In this document: positions 48,765 to 61,834 of the stretch, one piece after another
Numbering within the stretch: position 1 is the first letter of the stretch
Layout of the letters: the number at the start of each line of letters is the position of its first letter
Notes under the pieces: model-generated
Databases searched by the model: none
The model's input: the letters and a program-made list of their open reading frames with translations, nothing else
Told to the model about the DNA's origin: nothing
From: Silurus meridionalis
Taxonomy: Eukaryota > Chordata > Actinopteri > Siluriformes > Siluridae
Reading direction: 5' to 3'
Assembly (NCBI RefSeq): GCF_014805685.1
Contig: NC_060891.1
Span: 1,862,001 to 1,926,000 of the forward strand
Length of the DNA: 64,000 nucleotides
Made by a program: the position numbers and the translations under genes

Positions 48765-49277
48765 ATGAACCTGCTCCTGCATGGCGTGTGTCCAGGATGA
48801 AACCTGATTTAAGTATTTATTATTCAGACACGATTTTATAGATTAGAATAAATACAATTAAATAAATGATTAAACAAGCAAATAAAACCAAAAGAAAAAA
48901 AAGATTGAAACATTAAAATACCCTAAATCAGACACACCACGAGCATTTATTTTGTTCTTTTTCTTTTTATTATAGTATAATTGAAGGTTTGAATTAGACA
49001 AGGCCCTGTTTTTGCAATATATAAATATAAAAACGCGGTGTTATGAGTGTATTGTATTAATTATATGTTATTTACTACAGTAGGCACAAAGAAGCCTGTT
49101 TATTTTTATATATTATATTATATTATATTGTTTATACGTATTTTCTAATATTGCAATAATCCTGTAGAGTTTTATTACATGATAATGATGCGGTTTTTAT
49201 ATTCAGCAGGAGAAAGTCTGAACATACAAACAATATCAAGCTGCACGGTTGGGATTTTGTTCCTACCATGAGTCGGA

Positions 49278-49322
49278 AGTGTGTGTGTGTGTGTAATAGA
49301 GAGAGAGAGAGAGAGAGAGAGA
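49278..49322. repeat. (GT)n then (GA)n microsatellite
   Basis: Eight GT units, TAATA, then about eleven GA units, just left of the CpG-rich block. Confidence 0.93.
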
Positions 49323-49429
49323 TCTCCTCCACTTTGTAATCAGCCTCATAACACGTCGAACTCCCCAGAATCACTCGGTTCCGAATCAAGTCCAATGTTA
49401 AATCAGACGTTTATTCCGGGGGCGAAACT

Positions 49430-50075
49430 AAACTCGAGATTAGCGCGCTCGCGCTCACCGTAAGGGGAAAAAAAAAAAACTCGTAAGGCGCGCGCTCGCG
49501 GCCATTCGCCGAGTCGTTTGCGCGCGCCGCCGAAAAGAAGAGTCAAGGAGCTGTCCACAATCCAGTGCTGAAACTTCAAGCGTGTCTGCGTGTGCGCGCA
49601 CGTGTGTGTGTGTGTGTGTGTGTCTGTGTGTGTGTGTGTGTGTGTGTGCGTGCGGTACTCTAGCTTTACAATATCAAATCAAATTAAAGAAAGAAAGAAA
49701 ACATAAAGCAAAAACGACAAAACGACTGACCTCAGATTCCACCGGAAAGCTGTCAAAGCATAATAATCCGCATCAGAGTCCTGGAATGATGTTTTTCTTT
49801 TTTTCCTTCTTTATTTCTTTTTCTTTATTCTTTTTTCTTATTCTGGGTTTACTTCATCTGAAAGAGGAAACGCGGCGGTGATGTGAAGGGGGATTTGGAC
49901 CCGTGTGAAGCTCCGGTGCCACTGACTGATGGGCGATCCCGAGATTTCCACACACGCACGCACACACGCACGGACGGACGGACGGACGACGCACGCGCGA
50001 CGCACGACGCACACACACACTCACACGCTCGTGTACTGCGCGCGGCTCCGCCTCTCCTCTCGTTGCCAAACTCTC
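49430..50075 (-). promoter_or_regulatory. nrxn3: CpG-rich block, candidate alpha-neurexin promoter and non-coding exon 1
   Basis: Most of the window is CpG-poor, but 49440-49545 and 49870-50060 are crowded with CG dinucleotides (GCGCGC, CGGACGGACGG, CGCGCGG). On the minus strand a good donor, CCTTACG|GTGAGC, puts an exon end at 49459. At the far side lie a GC-box-like GAGGCGGAGCC and an AT-rich TTTAAATTGAG (about 50050-50085), suitable for a core promoter read leftward toward the neurexin exon. Simple GT repeats at 49600-49650 sit inside the block. Assignment to nrxn3 rests on position, strand of the donor and CpG content; no transcript evidence is available. The plus strand also has a donor-like ACC|GTAAGG at the same place, so bidirectional or unrelated use is possible. 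Confidence 0.45.
49600..49650. repeat. (GT)n microsatellite inside the CpG-rich block
   Basis: About 24 GT units with one CT break, flanked by GCGCGCACGT and GCGTGCGG. Confidence 0.95.
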
Positions 50076-50131
50076 AATTTAAAGGTGTATTCGTTATCCA
50101 AAAGAAACTGTGTGTGCGCGTGCGCGCTCGT

Positions 50132-50198
<67 letters not shown>
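50132..50198. repeat. (GT)n microsatellite
   Basis: About 32 GT units marking the right edge of the CpG-rich block. Confidence 0.97.
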
Positions 50199-50199
<1 letters not shown>

Positions 50200-51439
50200 A
50201 GGCAAGTCGTCTAGTACATTAGTTATCTACATTTTAGAACAGCTTCAACATTTTAGAAGCTTCACACTCTAAATAAACAAAAGATGTCCTATTAATTTTA
50301 CCTAAATTGTTTTTGTTGAAGAACAATTGTGCAATCCTTAAATCAGTACACTTTTAGAAATAGGTACAAAACATTTAATACTTTTACTGTGGTACTTTTG
50401 ATGTTCCTGTGTAAACACTGTACTGGTACTTTGAAAAGTGGAGCTTATGAGCCAGTGACCTTTACTAATAAACAAACAATGTGTACTTAATAGTTCTTAA
50501 TAGTTTGGCTTAATTCATTTCTGAACGTTTCTTGTCTATATTTTGTAAATGTGTAAACGCCTTTGACAAACATGCCTCTATTAAGTACAGTATATTTTAC
50601 ACTCGTATATCTTTACCATGAGTATCTTCAGTATGTTCAGTATTTGTCCTTCAGATGCACTTTGCCAGTAAGTACATGTTAACAGTAATATACTGTAGTA
50701 TAAACATATAAACCAGTTTTATTTGATTTTGGGATACAACTGAACTGGAAGTTATGGATCATAATCAGGTACCAAACCCTGGATACTTTACATTACTGGG
50801 ATTTGCAGACACATCCTACTGTTCTTTTACTCAAGGTCTTCACCCCTGCACCATCAAAACTACTCAGTACAGTCGAATAGTGGTAAAAGTTACAGATCAG
50901 AAGGTCATGTCTTTAAATCCCAGCACCACAAACCATGATTGTGTCTTTGAACAAGACTGTAACCTATAACTCAGTCATGGGTTACTTTATACTATGTATA
51001 AAGTACAGTACTGTACTGTAAATGTTATAGTACTGGCAACCTACATTTCCAGTTAATTTCTATACAAATCTACAGTATTTTGGTTCTGGTGGAACCTGTC
51101 AAACCCAATAGAAACACATTAGCTTTTGGTTAAGTTGCGAGTAGAACCAAAAATTCAACAGTCAATTAAATTCTTATTTGATCCTCAAATCGCTACGTTC
51201 TATTCAAAAGGAGAACAAAAAGGAGTGTATTTCAGCTGTCCAGCAACTGTGGCTAATCAGCGAGAACCTTTACATTTTCAAAGAACACTTTTGAGGCACT
51301 AACAATCATTTCATGAAGTAAAATGCATCATTTCTCCAAAAAGCAGATGAAGTTCTTTCAGTAAGAACTTTATCCAAGAGTGTATCCTGGAAATACAATC
51401 TGTGTTGTGTGAATACACCCTGGATATGTGCTCATGCTC
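50199..51439. other. Upstream intergenic sequence
   Basis: AT-rich, with frequent AGTAC/GTACT words at 50340-51010 and one SINE fragment. No gene recognised. Confidence 0.4.
50868..50975 (+). mobile_element. Degenerate tRNA-SINE fragment
   Basis: A partial, decayed copy: GTAAAAGTTACAGATCAGAAGGTC, then TTTAAATCCCAGCACCAC matching the B-box core, then a weak TTTGAACAAGACTGTAACC equivalent of the core tail. No L2 end is visible. Confidence 0.5.
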
Positions 51440-51650
51440 AGGAGCAATTATGAGTCACTAGTCCACCTCCCAGCATGTCTTTGTGAGGTGAGAGGAAACT
51501 AGATAACCCAGAGGAAACCCACATGGACACAGAGTGAACATGAACAATTCCACAGAGACACTAACCCTGAGGAAGCTCAGGATCTAACTGGGGAATCTTT
51601 GAGCTGTGAGGCAGCAATGTTACCTGAGGTACCACCATGTCACCTACGTA
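51440..51650 (-). mobile_element. Degenerate SINE of another common vertebrate family
   Basis: The plus strand reads CCCAGCATGTCTTTGTGAGG, GAGGAAACTAGATAACCCAG, AGGAAACCCACATGGACAC, and ends GCTGTGAGGCAGCAATGTTACC and TACCACCATG. In reverse this is the tRNA-headed fish SINE whose body contains GTGGGTTTCCTC and CCTCACAGC. Divergence is high. Confidence 0.6.
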
Positions 51651-51834
51651 CGCACACGATACACTCTGCATACAAACCAGCAAAATAGATGTTTCATATA
51701 AATTACAACTTATTAATATTTGTCACATGGTCAAAGTCGGTGGTTCAAAATTTGGGGCAACTATAGCCATGCTGAAGCACCACTGTATAAATAATTATAA
51801 TATATATATGCCACACAGAAGATTGGTGATCTGT

Positions 51835-51835
<1 letters not shown>

Positions 51836-51870
<35 letters not shown>
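51836..51870. repeat. (CA)n microsatellite
   Basis: About 16 CA units. Confidence 0.95.
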
Positions 51871-51872
<2 letters not shown>

Positions 51873-54472
51873 TCTTTGGCAACTGTTGCCTGTCCTCAAG
51901 GGCCATGTGTTATGAGGTCTTGCTCCAGACACACAAGGCCAACAAAACAGATTGTTCATTCTGAGTTCCTCACACTTCCTGTCCATTTTCCACCCACGCT
52001 AGCCTCCACTCGTGCTATGTGGTGTGGGTCACTTCAGTCACATCACCACTAAGCATCCATGCCAACTACTACACCAACAAACCCTCAGAATGCCCTTTTA
52101 ATGCTAAATCTTTCTAGACACTTCCTGATTTCAGGATTTATATATTGGGACTTTATTATGATTGATTTGTTTATTACAGTGAAATAAAGCGAATGTCAAG
52201 ATTTCATGGCGTCATTGTGAATCACGATGATCCATTTCAAGAACAGATTCTCATATTCAATATTTATTTCTGATTAATGGCATTTATAAGTTCGCACTTA
52301 TAAATGCTAAATCGCACATTTTTTTTGTTCTAAATGTACCTTCAATTTACATTTTAAGTACCATAAATTGAACCTTTTAAAGTTTTTAATACTCTAATCA
52401 ACATAGGCATTTACAAATATAGATGATTTATGCAAATGTATGTTTATTTTTATTAAACCAAACTCAACATAGAGCATGAAGACTAGACATGTTTTAAAGG
52501 TCATAGCTGTTTTTCAAAAAACTTGTTCACGTCTATCAGACAAACGACGAAAAGAACACAGAAATACAAGTTTCCCAATTCTGTTTTCTGTCTTGGCACT
52601 GAGCCAGTTGCTGTTTACGTTTTTCAGATGACAGGACAACTGACAAAAATACTCTTGTTAACGTTTTAAAGTAATTATGGTGCTTCAAATGATGTAAATC
52701 TAACGATGATTTGCACTTCAGAAAATTTCCGGTTCTCATTTGGAACTTAACTACAGCAAGCTGCAGATTTTCTTCAAATTCGCAAGAATCCGCAGCGGAA
52801 CTGAATGTTTAGGAACGTTAGGAATACCATTTTAAACTATGTTTTCATGAACAAATTTAATAAAAATTTGGAAATCACACTATTGTGTTAAAGTGACTGA
52901 ATGAATTCACCAAGGTACCGTATTGGCTGCGTCCAAAATTCACGGATTTTTGTAACTATATACACACTATAAGTGCTATGCATCATTCTTTAACAAAAGG
53001 TAATATAACCTATAACACAGGTTTATAAAGCTATTATAAACCTCACCCTTATTCTCTTCAATTTATATTTATTACCCACTAAATCAAAGAATCTCACTAC
53101 AGCTTTGCTGACTGTCTCTTGTCTCAATCAGGTTAAATTTTTGTCTACTTGCATATCAATGTATCATGCTAGAGCACCTGAATCCTGAATCCAAAGATCT
53201 CAACAAAACCGACAGGAAAAGCAGAAATAGGAGCTGCTGATTAGTCTCCATGCAGTGCTGATTACAGTCAGTGACTCTGAAGTTCTTGACTAAATATTAA
53301 ACAAGCAATATCTTACCTGTTCAGCAAGTGGACTCTTCAACACCACTGAAACGTTTCAAAATTCAGGAGTTGCCACAGTCTCTGAAAAGCCAAACAAATA
53401 TCAGTGCTGCTTCGGCTGGAACTCTAGTAGCTGCTCCTACTATTTTTATTTATTTTCTGCCTGTCACACATCAGGTACAACATTCACATTCTCAACGCTA
53501 CTAGACCACGCATTCTCACCCACTTTTCAAGCTGCGTCCAGAATCCTGAAGCGAGTACTTGTGGGAAAAATGCGAGTTCCATGTGCTGCCGAACCTCCCG
53601 GCATCATGGACGGTTAAAGGTTTCACACCATTCGCAAAAGAAAAAGAAAATGAGCATATACAGTGTAGGAGACAGTGTATTTCACACCTGGGCATTCAGG
53701 TGATTTTATGATGTTCATCCTGAATCCATCCACCTCCTTTATAGATAACGACAATGTATCTCATACAGCGAGATTATTACAGACAACAAACACAATTCAA
53801 CACGTCTCCTTTCACTGGAGCCCCAACTGCACCGCCCGCGTACATCATCTCTAACAGACGCATCGACCTCTAAATGACCCTGTGTTTTTCTGTGCATTAT
53901 CTCCATGCATTTTGTTCATCTATTTGAAATGAAGGTAAATTGTGTTTTTGTGCAGGAAGAAAACGCATAAGTATAAATGGTTCGTGAAAAGGTTTAACTA
54001 CTGTTTTGACAGTGTTTCGGCCGAACTTTTCTCACAATGATTATCTTTTCTTGAAAATAAATGTCCTTGTAAGTGTATAAAAAAACAGCTCTTAAATCCA
54101 CACTAATATATTTGGACTTGTGCATTTTACTGCACTCCCTGACCTTCCAATCATAGGATGTGAACATGCTGATGTTTTTGGATGCCTTCTAGATGGCCTT
54201 CGATTGGCCAAATCGCAATCTGATTGGTTAATGCAAAAGCTTCCAGCTACATGGATTGTGAGCAATAGGATTCCTGCGGTGGCCACAGTGATGGCTCAAG
54301 GCGAGATAGATGCCTTCGTTCGACACGTGACGTGATTGCTGAAATCTGATTGGATAGAAACTTTATCAGAGACTTACATTTAGAAGCGCTGCTCCTATGA
54401 AACAAAGAGAAAAGACTACTGGGAATAATTGAATAAATATTCAAAGACAAAAATATATAAAAATGTAGGATT

Positions 54473-54527
<55 letters not shown>

Positions 54528-56139
54528 TTAAAACCAATCTGCTGCATAATTGTATTTCTTTGATACATTAGCTAGATTTTTTTTTTTTATATTGAAAGAT
54601 CTCCGAAAACCTCCGAGCACAAATATACCAGTGTGTTAAAGGTGTGTTAAAGGTCAAATTCATCTCAATCTAAGTGTCATTTTGCCTTGCCATGCTAATG
54701 CTTTCCAGACTTCAGGAGGTGGAAAAAAATACTAACAATAAAAAGCCAAAAAAAAACTCCCCTCTTCTGAAAGGAAGCGATCTCCATTTGTTTTTTATTT
54801 CCACCCGGTGTGAAAACGCAGCTTTCTGCAAGCTGTTTTAGCATCATTTCACCTTATCCGCAGAAGGGAAGGCATTCTGCCAATATTGATTTCTGCACTT
54901 ATTCGAAAAGGTTCAGGGTGTACGTCTTTTTTCTTCTTCTTTTTTTTCAATTAAACCTGGAAGCCGCTTGGGTCAAGTGGATCAATTCAGCGCCCGTGGC
55001 TACATGTTAAGCACAGATTTAGTCCAATTGACTGGAGTGAACATATTGACCAAGCCAGAGCCAGTGTGCACGGAGCTTCCTGATATCACCAACAATGACA
55101 CGGGCTTAAAGGAGATTCGGTGAGACATGGATTCACCGTGGGGTTGTGGTTGATTTCAAAACCGATTGGTCGGAAGGTGTTGGTTTTTGTTTGCTATGAA
55201 AGCAGCGTTGATAGGAGTTCAGCAGGAAATCCCAGGTGTACGCATCTCATTCATGGTGCACACTCCAGGTTTGATCATGTGTGTAAGATTTTTTGGAGGC
55301 GTCTCCAGTGTCTGTCTGTAACAGCCATAAATTAAAGGCGTAGAATCAATTTTCCGACATCTTCAAGGCTCTTCATGGCACGAAGGAACACAGGTTTGAT
55401 AACATAAGTGATAAGAAGAAGCAATTTCGGACCGTCTAAAGATATCAGAGGGATATGGAGATGTCTCGATAGTTTTGTGATGGCAAAAAAAAAAAAGCAG
55501 GTCAGCCCCAAAAATTATTTGCATTCTTTTACCTATACAGATTCAGCAGGTTGTTCAAACTCTTGATATATACCTGTAAGAGATAGAAAGACTGAATGAG
55601 AGCGAGAGATGTGTTATATTGAGGACCCTAGTGCGAGTGCAGAGCTAGAAGTCACAGAAAAACACTGGAGATGCAGAACAGCCCACATCCAGCTTCAGCT
55701 CACACTCTCACCAGGCTTTCTGACTCACTCTGCTCCTTTTTTAGCATAAATTTTCACCTACACACACTGCAATTTTAGACTGAACAGAGACACCAGCTCT
55801 ATAACGGTATTTCTTGTGCTGTCTTGCTACTTCCTCAAGCCAAACACACTCATGTCACACTTCTGAAGCTCAAACACCGGTTCAAACAGGGTCACAGCAC
55901 TCACGCTGCTCTCGCTTGTGTTTTGGTTGCAGCCCGTTACTAAACATCTTCCGGAGGATTTTTTTTTCTGGACGCAGTAGATATCTAATCAGCTCTGCCC
56001 ACGTACACACACTGAGGCCTAGTCTACAGTAACACAGGTGAAGATGCTTTTCTTCTCCATCCATATTAAATAATCCACTCTCAGGTTTTATGCTGTAGTG
56101 TGTTTTAAAGGAAGCCTCAAATTTTCTTAGCTGTAGGAG
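51871..56139. other. Upstream intergenic sequence
   Basis: Mostly unique. 54780-55110 is complex and may be constrained. No coding frame with family resemblance; only the AAT array at 54.5 kb is repetitive. Confidence 0.4.
54478..54528. repeat. (AAT)n microsatellite
   Basis: About 17 AAT units. Confidence 0.96.
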
Positions 56140-57180
56140 GATGGAATTGGACCTGATCTACAAGATGTTATATGCCATGAAACACTGTTTCCACCAGTGG
56201 GATTTCTGGTTTGATTCCATCCAGGTAAGAGGAGCTGGATCAGGTTTGACTCCACCTTCTAGACTTATGGTTTGGCTTCTCCCATATAAGAGAAGCTGGA
56301 TCCGGTCCTATTCCTCTCCGTGGATTTTTGTATCAAATCCACCCAAGGAGAAGAAGCTGAATTAGGACTGACTTCTCACCAATGCAATAATATTTAGATC
56401 CAGTCCCACATTACTTTGTGAACTTCTGGTTCACAAGGAGGAAATGTTTCATCAGGTCTGATTCCATGCCCTGGATTTATGATCCATTCCACCTTAGTGG
56501 GAAGATTTAGAGCAGAACCAGCTCCACCTCCATGGACTTCTGTTTCAACTCCATTCAAAAAGGAGGGGCTGTATCATATCAGACTTTATCAATTGGACTT
56601 TTGGTGGAGTCCACCCAAGTAGCATGAGCTAGATCAGTTCCAACTCCAGCTCCCAGCTTATGGTTTGACTCCTTCCATGTAGGAAGACCTAAATCCAGTT
56701 TTATTCCACTCTGTGGATTTCTGCATCAAATCCACCCAAGAAGGAGAAGCTGAATTGGGAGTGACTCCTATGTATGAGGAGCTAGATCTGGTCCCACACC
56801 ATTTTGTGAACTTGGTTCAAATCTGCAGAAGATTCTGGATCAGGTTCGACTTCATGTCTTCAATGTATGATTGATTCTATCAAGAAAAAGCTAGATCAGG
56901 ACCCATTCCACCTACATGGACCCCAAAAAGGACGGAATGTTTCATATCAGACTTTATCATATGGATTTTTGATGGATTCCAACCAGGGAGCAGGAGCAAG
57001 ATCAGTTAAAACGTCTACTCCCTGCTTGCTACTACCTCTCAGGTAGAACGAGGTGCATGATTAGAGACTCTACACTCAGGAATTCACCTAAGAAAGATGA
57101 GCTGGATCAATTCCAACTCCACCTTATGGTTTGAGTGCTGCCAAGGGGAGGTAGGTGACTTCTGCTTCAGATCAGTAGGA
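56140..57180. repeat. Degenerate higher-order tandem repeat
   Basis: A loose base unit of about 70-80 bp (GGAGCTGGATCAGGT, GACTCCACCT, GGACTTATGGTTTGA, TCCATCCAAG) recurs through 1 kb. Larger blocks recur with a spacing of about 370-395 bp: TCAAATCCACCCAAG at 56333 and 56726, TTGTGAACTT at 56416 and 56804, ATCAGACTTTATCA at 56578 and 56946. No protein frame spans it. I do not recognise the family. Confidence 0.78.
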
Positions 57181-58261
57181 AAAGGTGGATTAGGTTTCCT
57201 CTAAACGCTTAAGAATCTGCTTTTTTAATTCAATGATATTCGATTGGCATGTGATCTTCATTAATCCAAGGTGTGGTATTTGTGTTAGCAAACACCTCGA
57301 TGCTGTTTTTGTTAAATAGTAAGTTTTGATTGCATGTTTGGCTGCTTTTATAGTGGCAGAAGGTTTGTATACTCATATGTAACTAGTAAAAACACTCAAA
57401 TTCTACCAAATCTGGATACTAACAGACACTGCCCTACATAAGATAAAGATAATATACCATTATTCGTCCTGCAATGGGGAAATTTCTCATTTCTAATAGC
57501 AACAGGTGATCTACCGCATTCATTTCAAGCCCTGATCATTTCACTTCACAACACTAGAGAAACATGACGGTTTAGCAGGAAATGGTAACAGTCTTCCGAT
57601 TCCATGGATGTGAAGCCACACGGGGAGCTAACGGAGATTTAGCATCGGGTTAGTGAAAGCGAGCAGCTCGGATACCACAGCGGGAGAGCAGCAGCAGTGT
57701 GCAATCACAGTTCATTTACATCTCAGTCCCATGAGTGTCAGAAGCATCAGCAGTGCATAAGTGCACATGAATGGAGAGAAAACATCCGATGTAACCGCAC
57801 TAAATAAACTCAGCTAGTTGTTTCTCTTTAATCTGAACCGATCAGAGATTTTCCACACCCGAGTTTGGATTTTACAGCCAACATACTTTTTTCATTTCTG
57901 TAATCCGCAAGCATGCATGAACTTATGCTGAACTTATGGATATGAGAACTCGCTCTGGTCTCCAATTAAACCTTTAAACAATGATAAAAGTAATCTACAT
58001 CATTTTATATATTTTTATATCTATGAGATATTTTCAAAACTTTTATCTCATACCCAACATTATAACTCAATACATTTACTTTTAATGAACTACAATTGGC
58101 ATAAACAAAAAAGCTTCCATTCCTGAAGATCCACCTTTGGTTTACTTCATGTTCCATAAATTTCCAAAAGTTTTGGCACCCACCACCTCATATATAAATA
58201 TAAATGAAAATATGAACTATTACATATATGAATGTACAGTATGAAGATATGAACTATTTGA
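57181..58261. other. Unrecognised intergenic sequence
   Basis: No frame, repeat or RNA gene recognised between the higher-order repeat and the GATA/GACA tract. Confidence 0.45.
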
Positions 58262-58680
<419 letters not shown>

Positions 58681-58726
58681 CATGCCCATACTTTGTCAAT
58701 ATGATAAGTTCAAAAGTTTACTTTGA

Positions 58727-58744
58727 GATAAATAAATAAATAGA

Positions 58745-58779
<35 letters not shown>

Positions 58780-58782
58780 ACA
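58727..58782. repeat. (AAAT)n microsatellite
   Basis: About 13 AAAT units with one GATA variant, 45 bp right of the GATA/GACA tract. Confidence 0.94.
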
Positions 58783-59660
58783 ATAGTATATCTCTCACTC
58801 TTCTCTATAAGCATGTGCTGTGTGCTCTTCATGGTTTTCTTAGAATAGGCGCATTATCAAAGCTTCATTTCCTTAATGTCTAAGTAGCTCATTACCTCCA
58901 CGGTCACACTGTCATCACGAGTGCATTCCACTAGACATGTCTTTCCACCAGACTGCTCCGTCTCCCATTAAATTTCCTCTAGCCATTCTGCTGAGATTAT
59001 ATCACTCCAGATTTCCCTGCTCTCAGGCACAATTCGCCTGCACACAGCCGACAAAAAAGGACAGGAGACTGCTAATGCTGATGCTCTTCCTTCATTGCTT
59101 CATCCTATATCCTGATACACCTTCAAACAAATACACATACAGATACAGCCTCCAGTATTTCTTCAGTATCAAATTCAGTATCTAGCCGAACTGAATTTCA
59201 AATTAAATTAGCAGTCTTTTGCATCTTAAGCATCAGATTTATACAAGAACCAGGGCAGAGTGGAAACACATTCAAGTTGCATCTAAAACCAATCTCAAAT
59301 ATCTGCAGGGGTACATTTAATTAAGACATTTAATTAACCAAATGTTATTGAAAGTCCTTCCTGAAAATCCATCCGTACAGTACCTCACATTACATAATAA
59401 CCAAAACACCTCCTACTCATTATATTATCTATTATCTTCTTACATTACATCATAATCCCAAACCCCTCCAATCACATAACATCATAATCACAAACTCCTC
59501 CTATTACATTACATTTACATTTGCGGCATTTAGCAGACGCCCTTATCCAGAGCGACGTACAAAAGTGCTTTAAATCTCTAGTAATGAATAAATCTACACT
59601 GGTACGCAAGATTACAAACTAAATATAAATATAACTCGAATTCTACAAACTTGGAAAGTG

Positions 59661-60143
59661 CTAATTTAGGTATTTCAGGAAGAGGTAGGTCTTCAGTCGT
59701 CGCTTGAAGATAATCAGGGACTCTGCTGTACGGACATCTAGGGGAAGTTCATTCCACCACCTCGGTGCCAGAACAGAGAAGAGCCTTGAAGTGTACTTAC
59801 CTCTCATTCTGAGAGAAGGTGGTACCAGTCGAGCAGTGCTGGAGGATCTCAGACAGCGTGGTGCAGTGCGAGATGTGATGAGGTCACTGAGGTAAGATAG
59901 TGCTGGTCCATTTTTGGCCTTGTAAGCAAGCATCAGTGTTTTGAATCTGATACGTGCAGCTACTGGAAGCCAGTGAAGGGAGCGCAGCAGTGGGGTGGTG
60001 TGAGAAAACGTGGGCTGATTGAACACAAGTCGTGCAGCTGTGTTTTGGATCATTTGCAGTGAACGAATAGCGTTCAGGGGAAGACCTGCCAGCAGAGAGC
60101 TGCAGTAGTCAAGTCTTGAAATGACAAGAGACTGAACAAGCAC
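59661..60143 (-). pseudogene. L2 ORF2 C-terminal domain fragment
   Basis: A 160-residue frame continues the RT fragment after a frameshift and two stops: LVQSLVISRLDYCSSLLAGL, then RSLQMIQNTAARLV, PLLRSLHWLPVAARI, DLITSRTAPRCLRSS and LAPRWWNELPLDVRTAES, ending at a stop just before the 3' tail. This is the standard C terminus of fish L2 elements. Confidence 0.87.
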
Positions 60144-60219
60144 CTGGGCAGCCTATATGGACAGAAATGGTCAAATCCTTCGGATGTTATAGAGAAGAAA
60201 TCGACAAGAACAAGCAACA

Positions 60220-60726
60220 TTAGCGACATGTGGGGAAAAAAGACAGTTCATTGTCCATAGTTACCCCAAGGTTACGAGCAGTGGCTGAAGGGGAGAGCAG
60301 AGAGTCATGAAGTATTATTTGGAGATCTTGACCTGGGGATGAATCACCTAGGATGACCAGCAGTTCTGTTTTGCTGGGATTGAGTTTTAGTTGGTGAGCA
60401 CCCATCCATGAAGATATGTCTGACAAGCATGCTGAGATCCGAGCGGAAGCTGTGGTATCTGATGGAGGGAAAGAAAAGATGAGTTGAGTGTCATCTGCAT
60501 AGCAGTGATAAGAAAACCCATGTAAAGATATGACTTCACCAATGGAGTGCATATAGAGGGAGAAAAGGAGGGGACCAAGTACAGAGCCTTGTGGGACACC
60601 AGTGGTAAGTCTGCATGGGGCAGATATGGATCCCCTCCATGTTACCTGGTATGAGCGACCTTCCAGGTAGGAAGCAAACCATTCCCATGCTGTTCCGCAG
60701 ATACCAAGGCTCTTGAGGGTTGACAA
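60220..60726 (-). pseudogene. L2 reverse transcriptase fragment with intact YADD box
   Basis: A 168-residue frame carries ASYLEGRSYQVTW, TTGVPQGSVLGPLLFSLY and CYADDTQLIFSFPPSD, followed by HQLKLNPSKTELLV and ARNLGVTMDNELSF. The palm catalytic aspartates are present. The N-terminal fingers and the endonuclease domain are absent because of 5' truncation, so this is a dead copy. Confidence 0.87.
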
Positions 60727-61732
60727 AAGTGTCTTGTGGTTGACTGTGTCAAATGCTTGTGATTACATCATAAATCACAAACTCCTCCTATTACATTACA
60801 TCATAATCCCAAACCCCTCCTATTACATTACATCATAATCACAAACTCCTCCTATTACATTACATCATAATCCCAAACCCCTCCTATTACATAACATCAT
60901 AATCCCAAAGCCTTCCTATCACATTACATCATAATCCCAAACCCCTCCTATCACATTACATCATAATCCCAAACTCCTCCTATCACATTACATCATAATC
61001 CCAAACCCCTCCTATTACATTACATCATAATCACAAACTCCTCCTATTACATTACATCATAATCCCAAACTTCTCCTATTACATTACATCATAATCCCAA
61101 ACTTCTCCTATTACATTACATCATAATCCCAAACCCTCCTATTACATTACATCATAATCCCAAACCTCCTATTACATTACATCATAATCACAAACTCCTC
61201 CTATTACATTACATCATAATCCCAAACTTCTCCTATTACATTACATCATAATCACAAACTCCTCCTATTGCATTACATCATAATCACAAACTCCTCCTAT
61301 TGCATTACATCATAATCACAAACTCCTCCTATTGCATTACATCATAATCACAAACTCCTCCTATTACATTACATCATAATCCCAAACTTCTCCTATTACA
61401 TTACATCATAATCCCAAACTCCTACTACATTACAAACCTTCACAATACATCACTAAACGCAGTTTAAAAATAATTTCATGTACTGTAGAAGCCATATTTT
61501 GTATCATTTGTTGGCTAAATGTAAATTAGATGAATTGTACCTAAATAAATGATACAGAAATAAAACATACATTTAGCTAATCACGTGTAAACAAACATGG
61601 ATTAAAAATCCTAATCCAGATATTTTCTACATACAAGTCACATGAATCTTAAGGGATTTCAGTATATTTAAGTGCTTAAACTGAATGCATTTTCACCTGC
61701 GTCTTGATATGACTAATATCTATATAATCCTG

Positions 61733-61746
61733 CGTGTGTGTGTGTT

Positions 61747-61786
<40 letters not shown>
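61733..61786. repeat. (GT)n microsatellite
   Basis: About 25 GT units with one TTTA break. Confidence 0.96.
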
Positions 61787-61834
61787 AGTGTTCTGCAGCT
61801 GCTGGGCTTCTCTGGTTTCTGTTCTGTCTGTCCT

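Larger units (their letters stand above)
59512..60762 (-). mobile_element. L2-type LINE, 5'-truncated, with RT and 3' tail
   Basis: On the minus strand the element runs from the RT domain (60726-60220; GVPQGSVLGPLLFSLYMHSIG and the intact catalytic YADDTQLIFSFP) through the C-terminal domain (60143-59661; SRLDYCSSLLAGLP, QNTAARLVF, LHWLPVAARIRFK, LAPRWWNELP) to a tail ending in GGATAAGGGCGTCTGCTAAATG and ACATTTACATTT-like words at 59512-59560. This is the L2/CR1 group layout. The frame is broken between the two parts by a shift near a T/C run at about 60230 and by two in-frame stops at about 60150-60185. The left and right boundaries both fall in the 32-bp minisatellite described separately. 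Confidence 0.88.
59380..61440. repeat. 32-bp minisatellite split by an L2 insertion
   Basis: The unit reads CCTATTACATTACATCATAA then TCCCAAACCCCT, 32 bp. About 21 copies run 60763-61440 and three or four more degraded ones lie at 59385-59511. The L2 element occupies 59512-60762 between the two blocks, so one array was interrupted. Variants differ mainly at CCC/CAC and CCC/TTC. Confidence 0.9.

Noticed and set aside
60763..61440. Regular 32-bp spacing resembling a CRISPR array
   Set aside because: The whole unit is conserved with no unique spacers, and the context is vertebrate.
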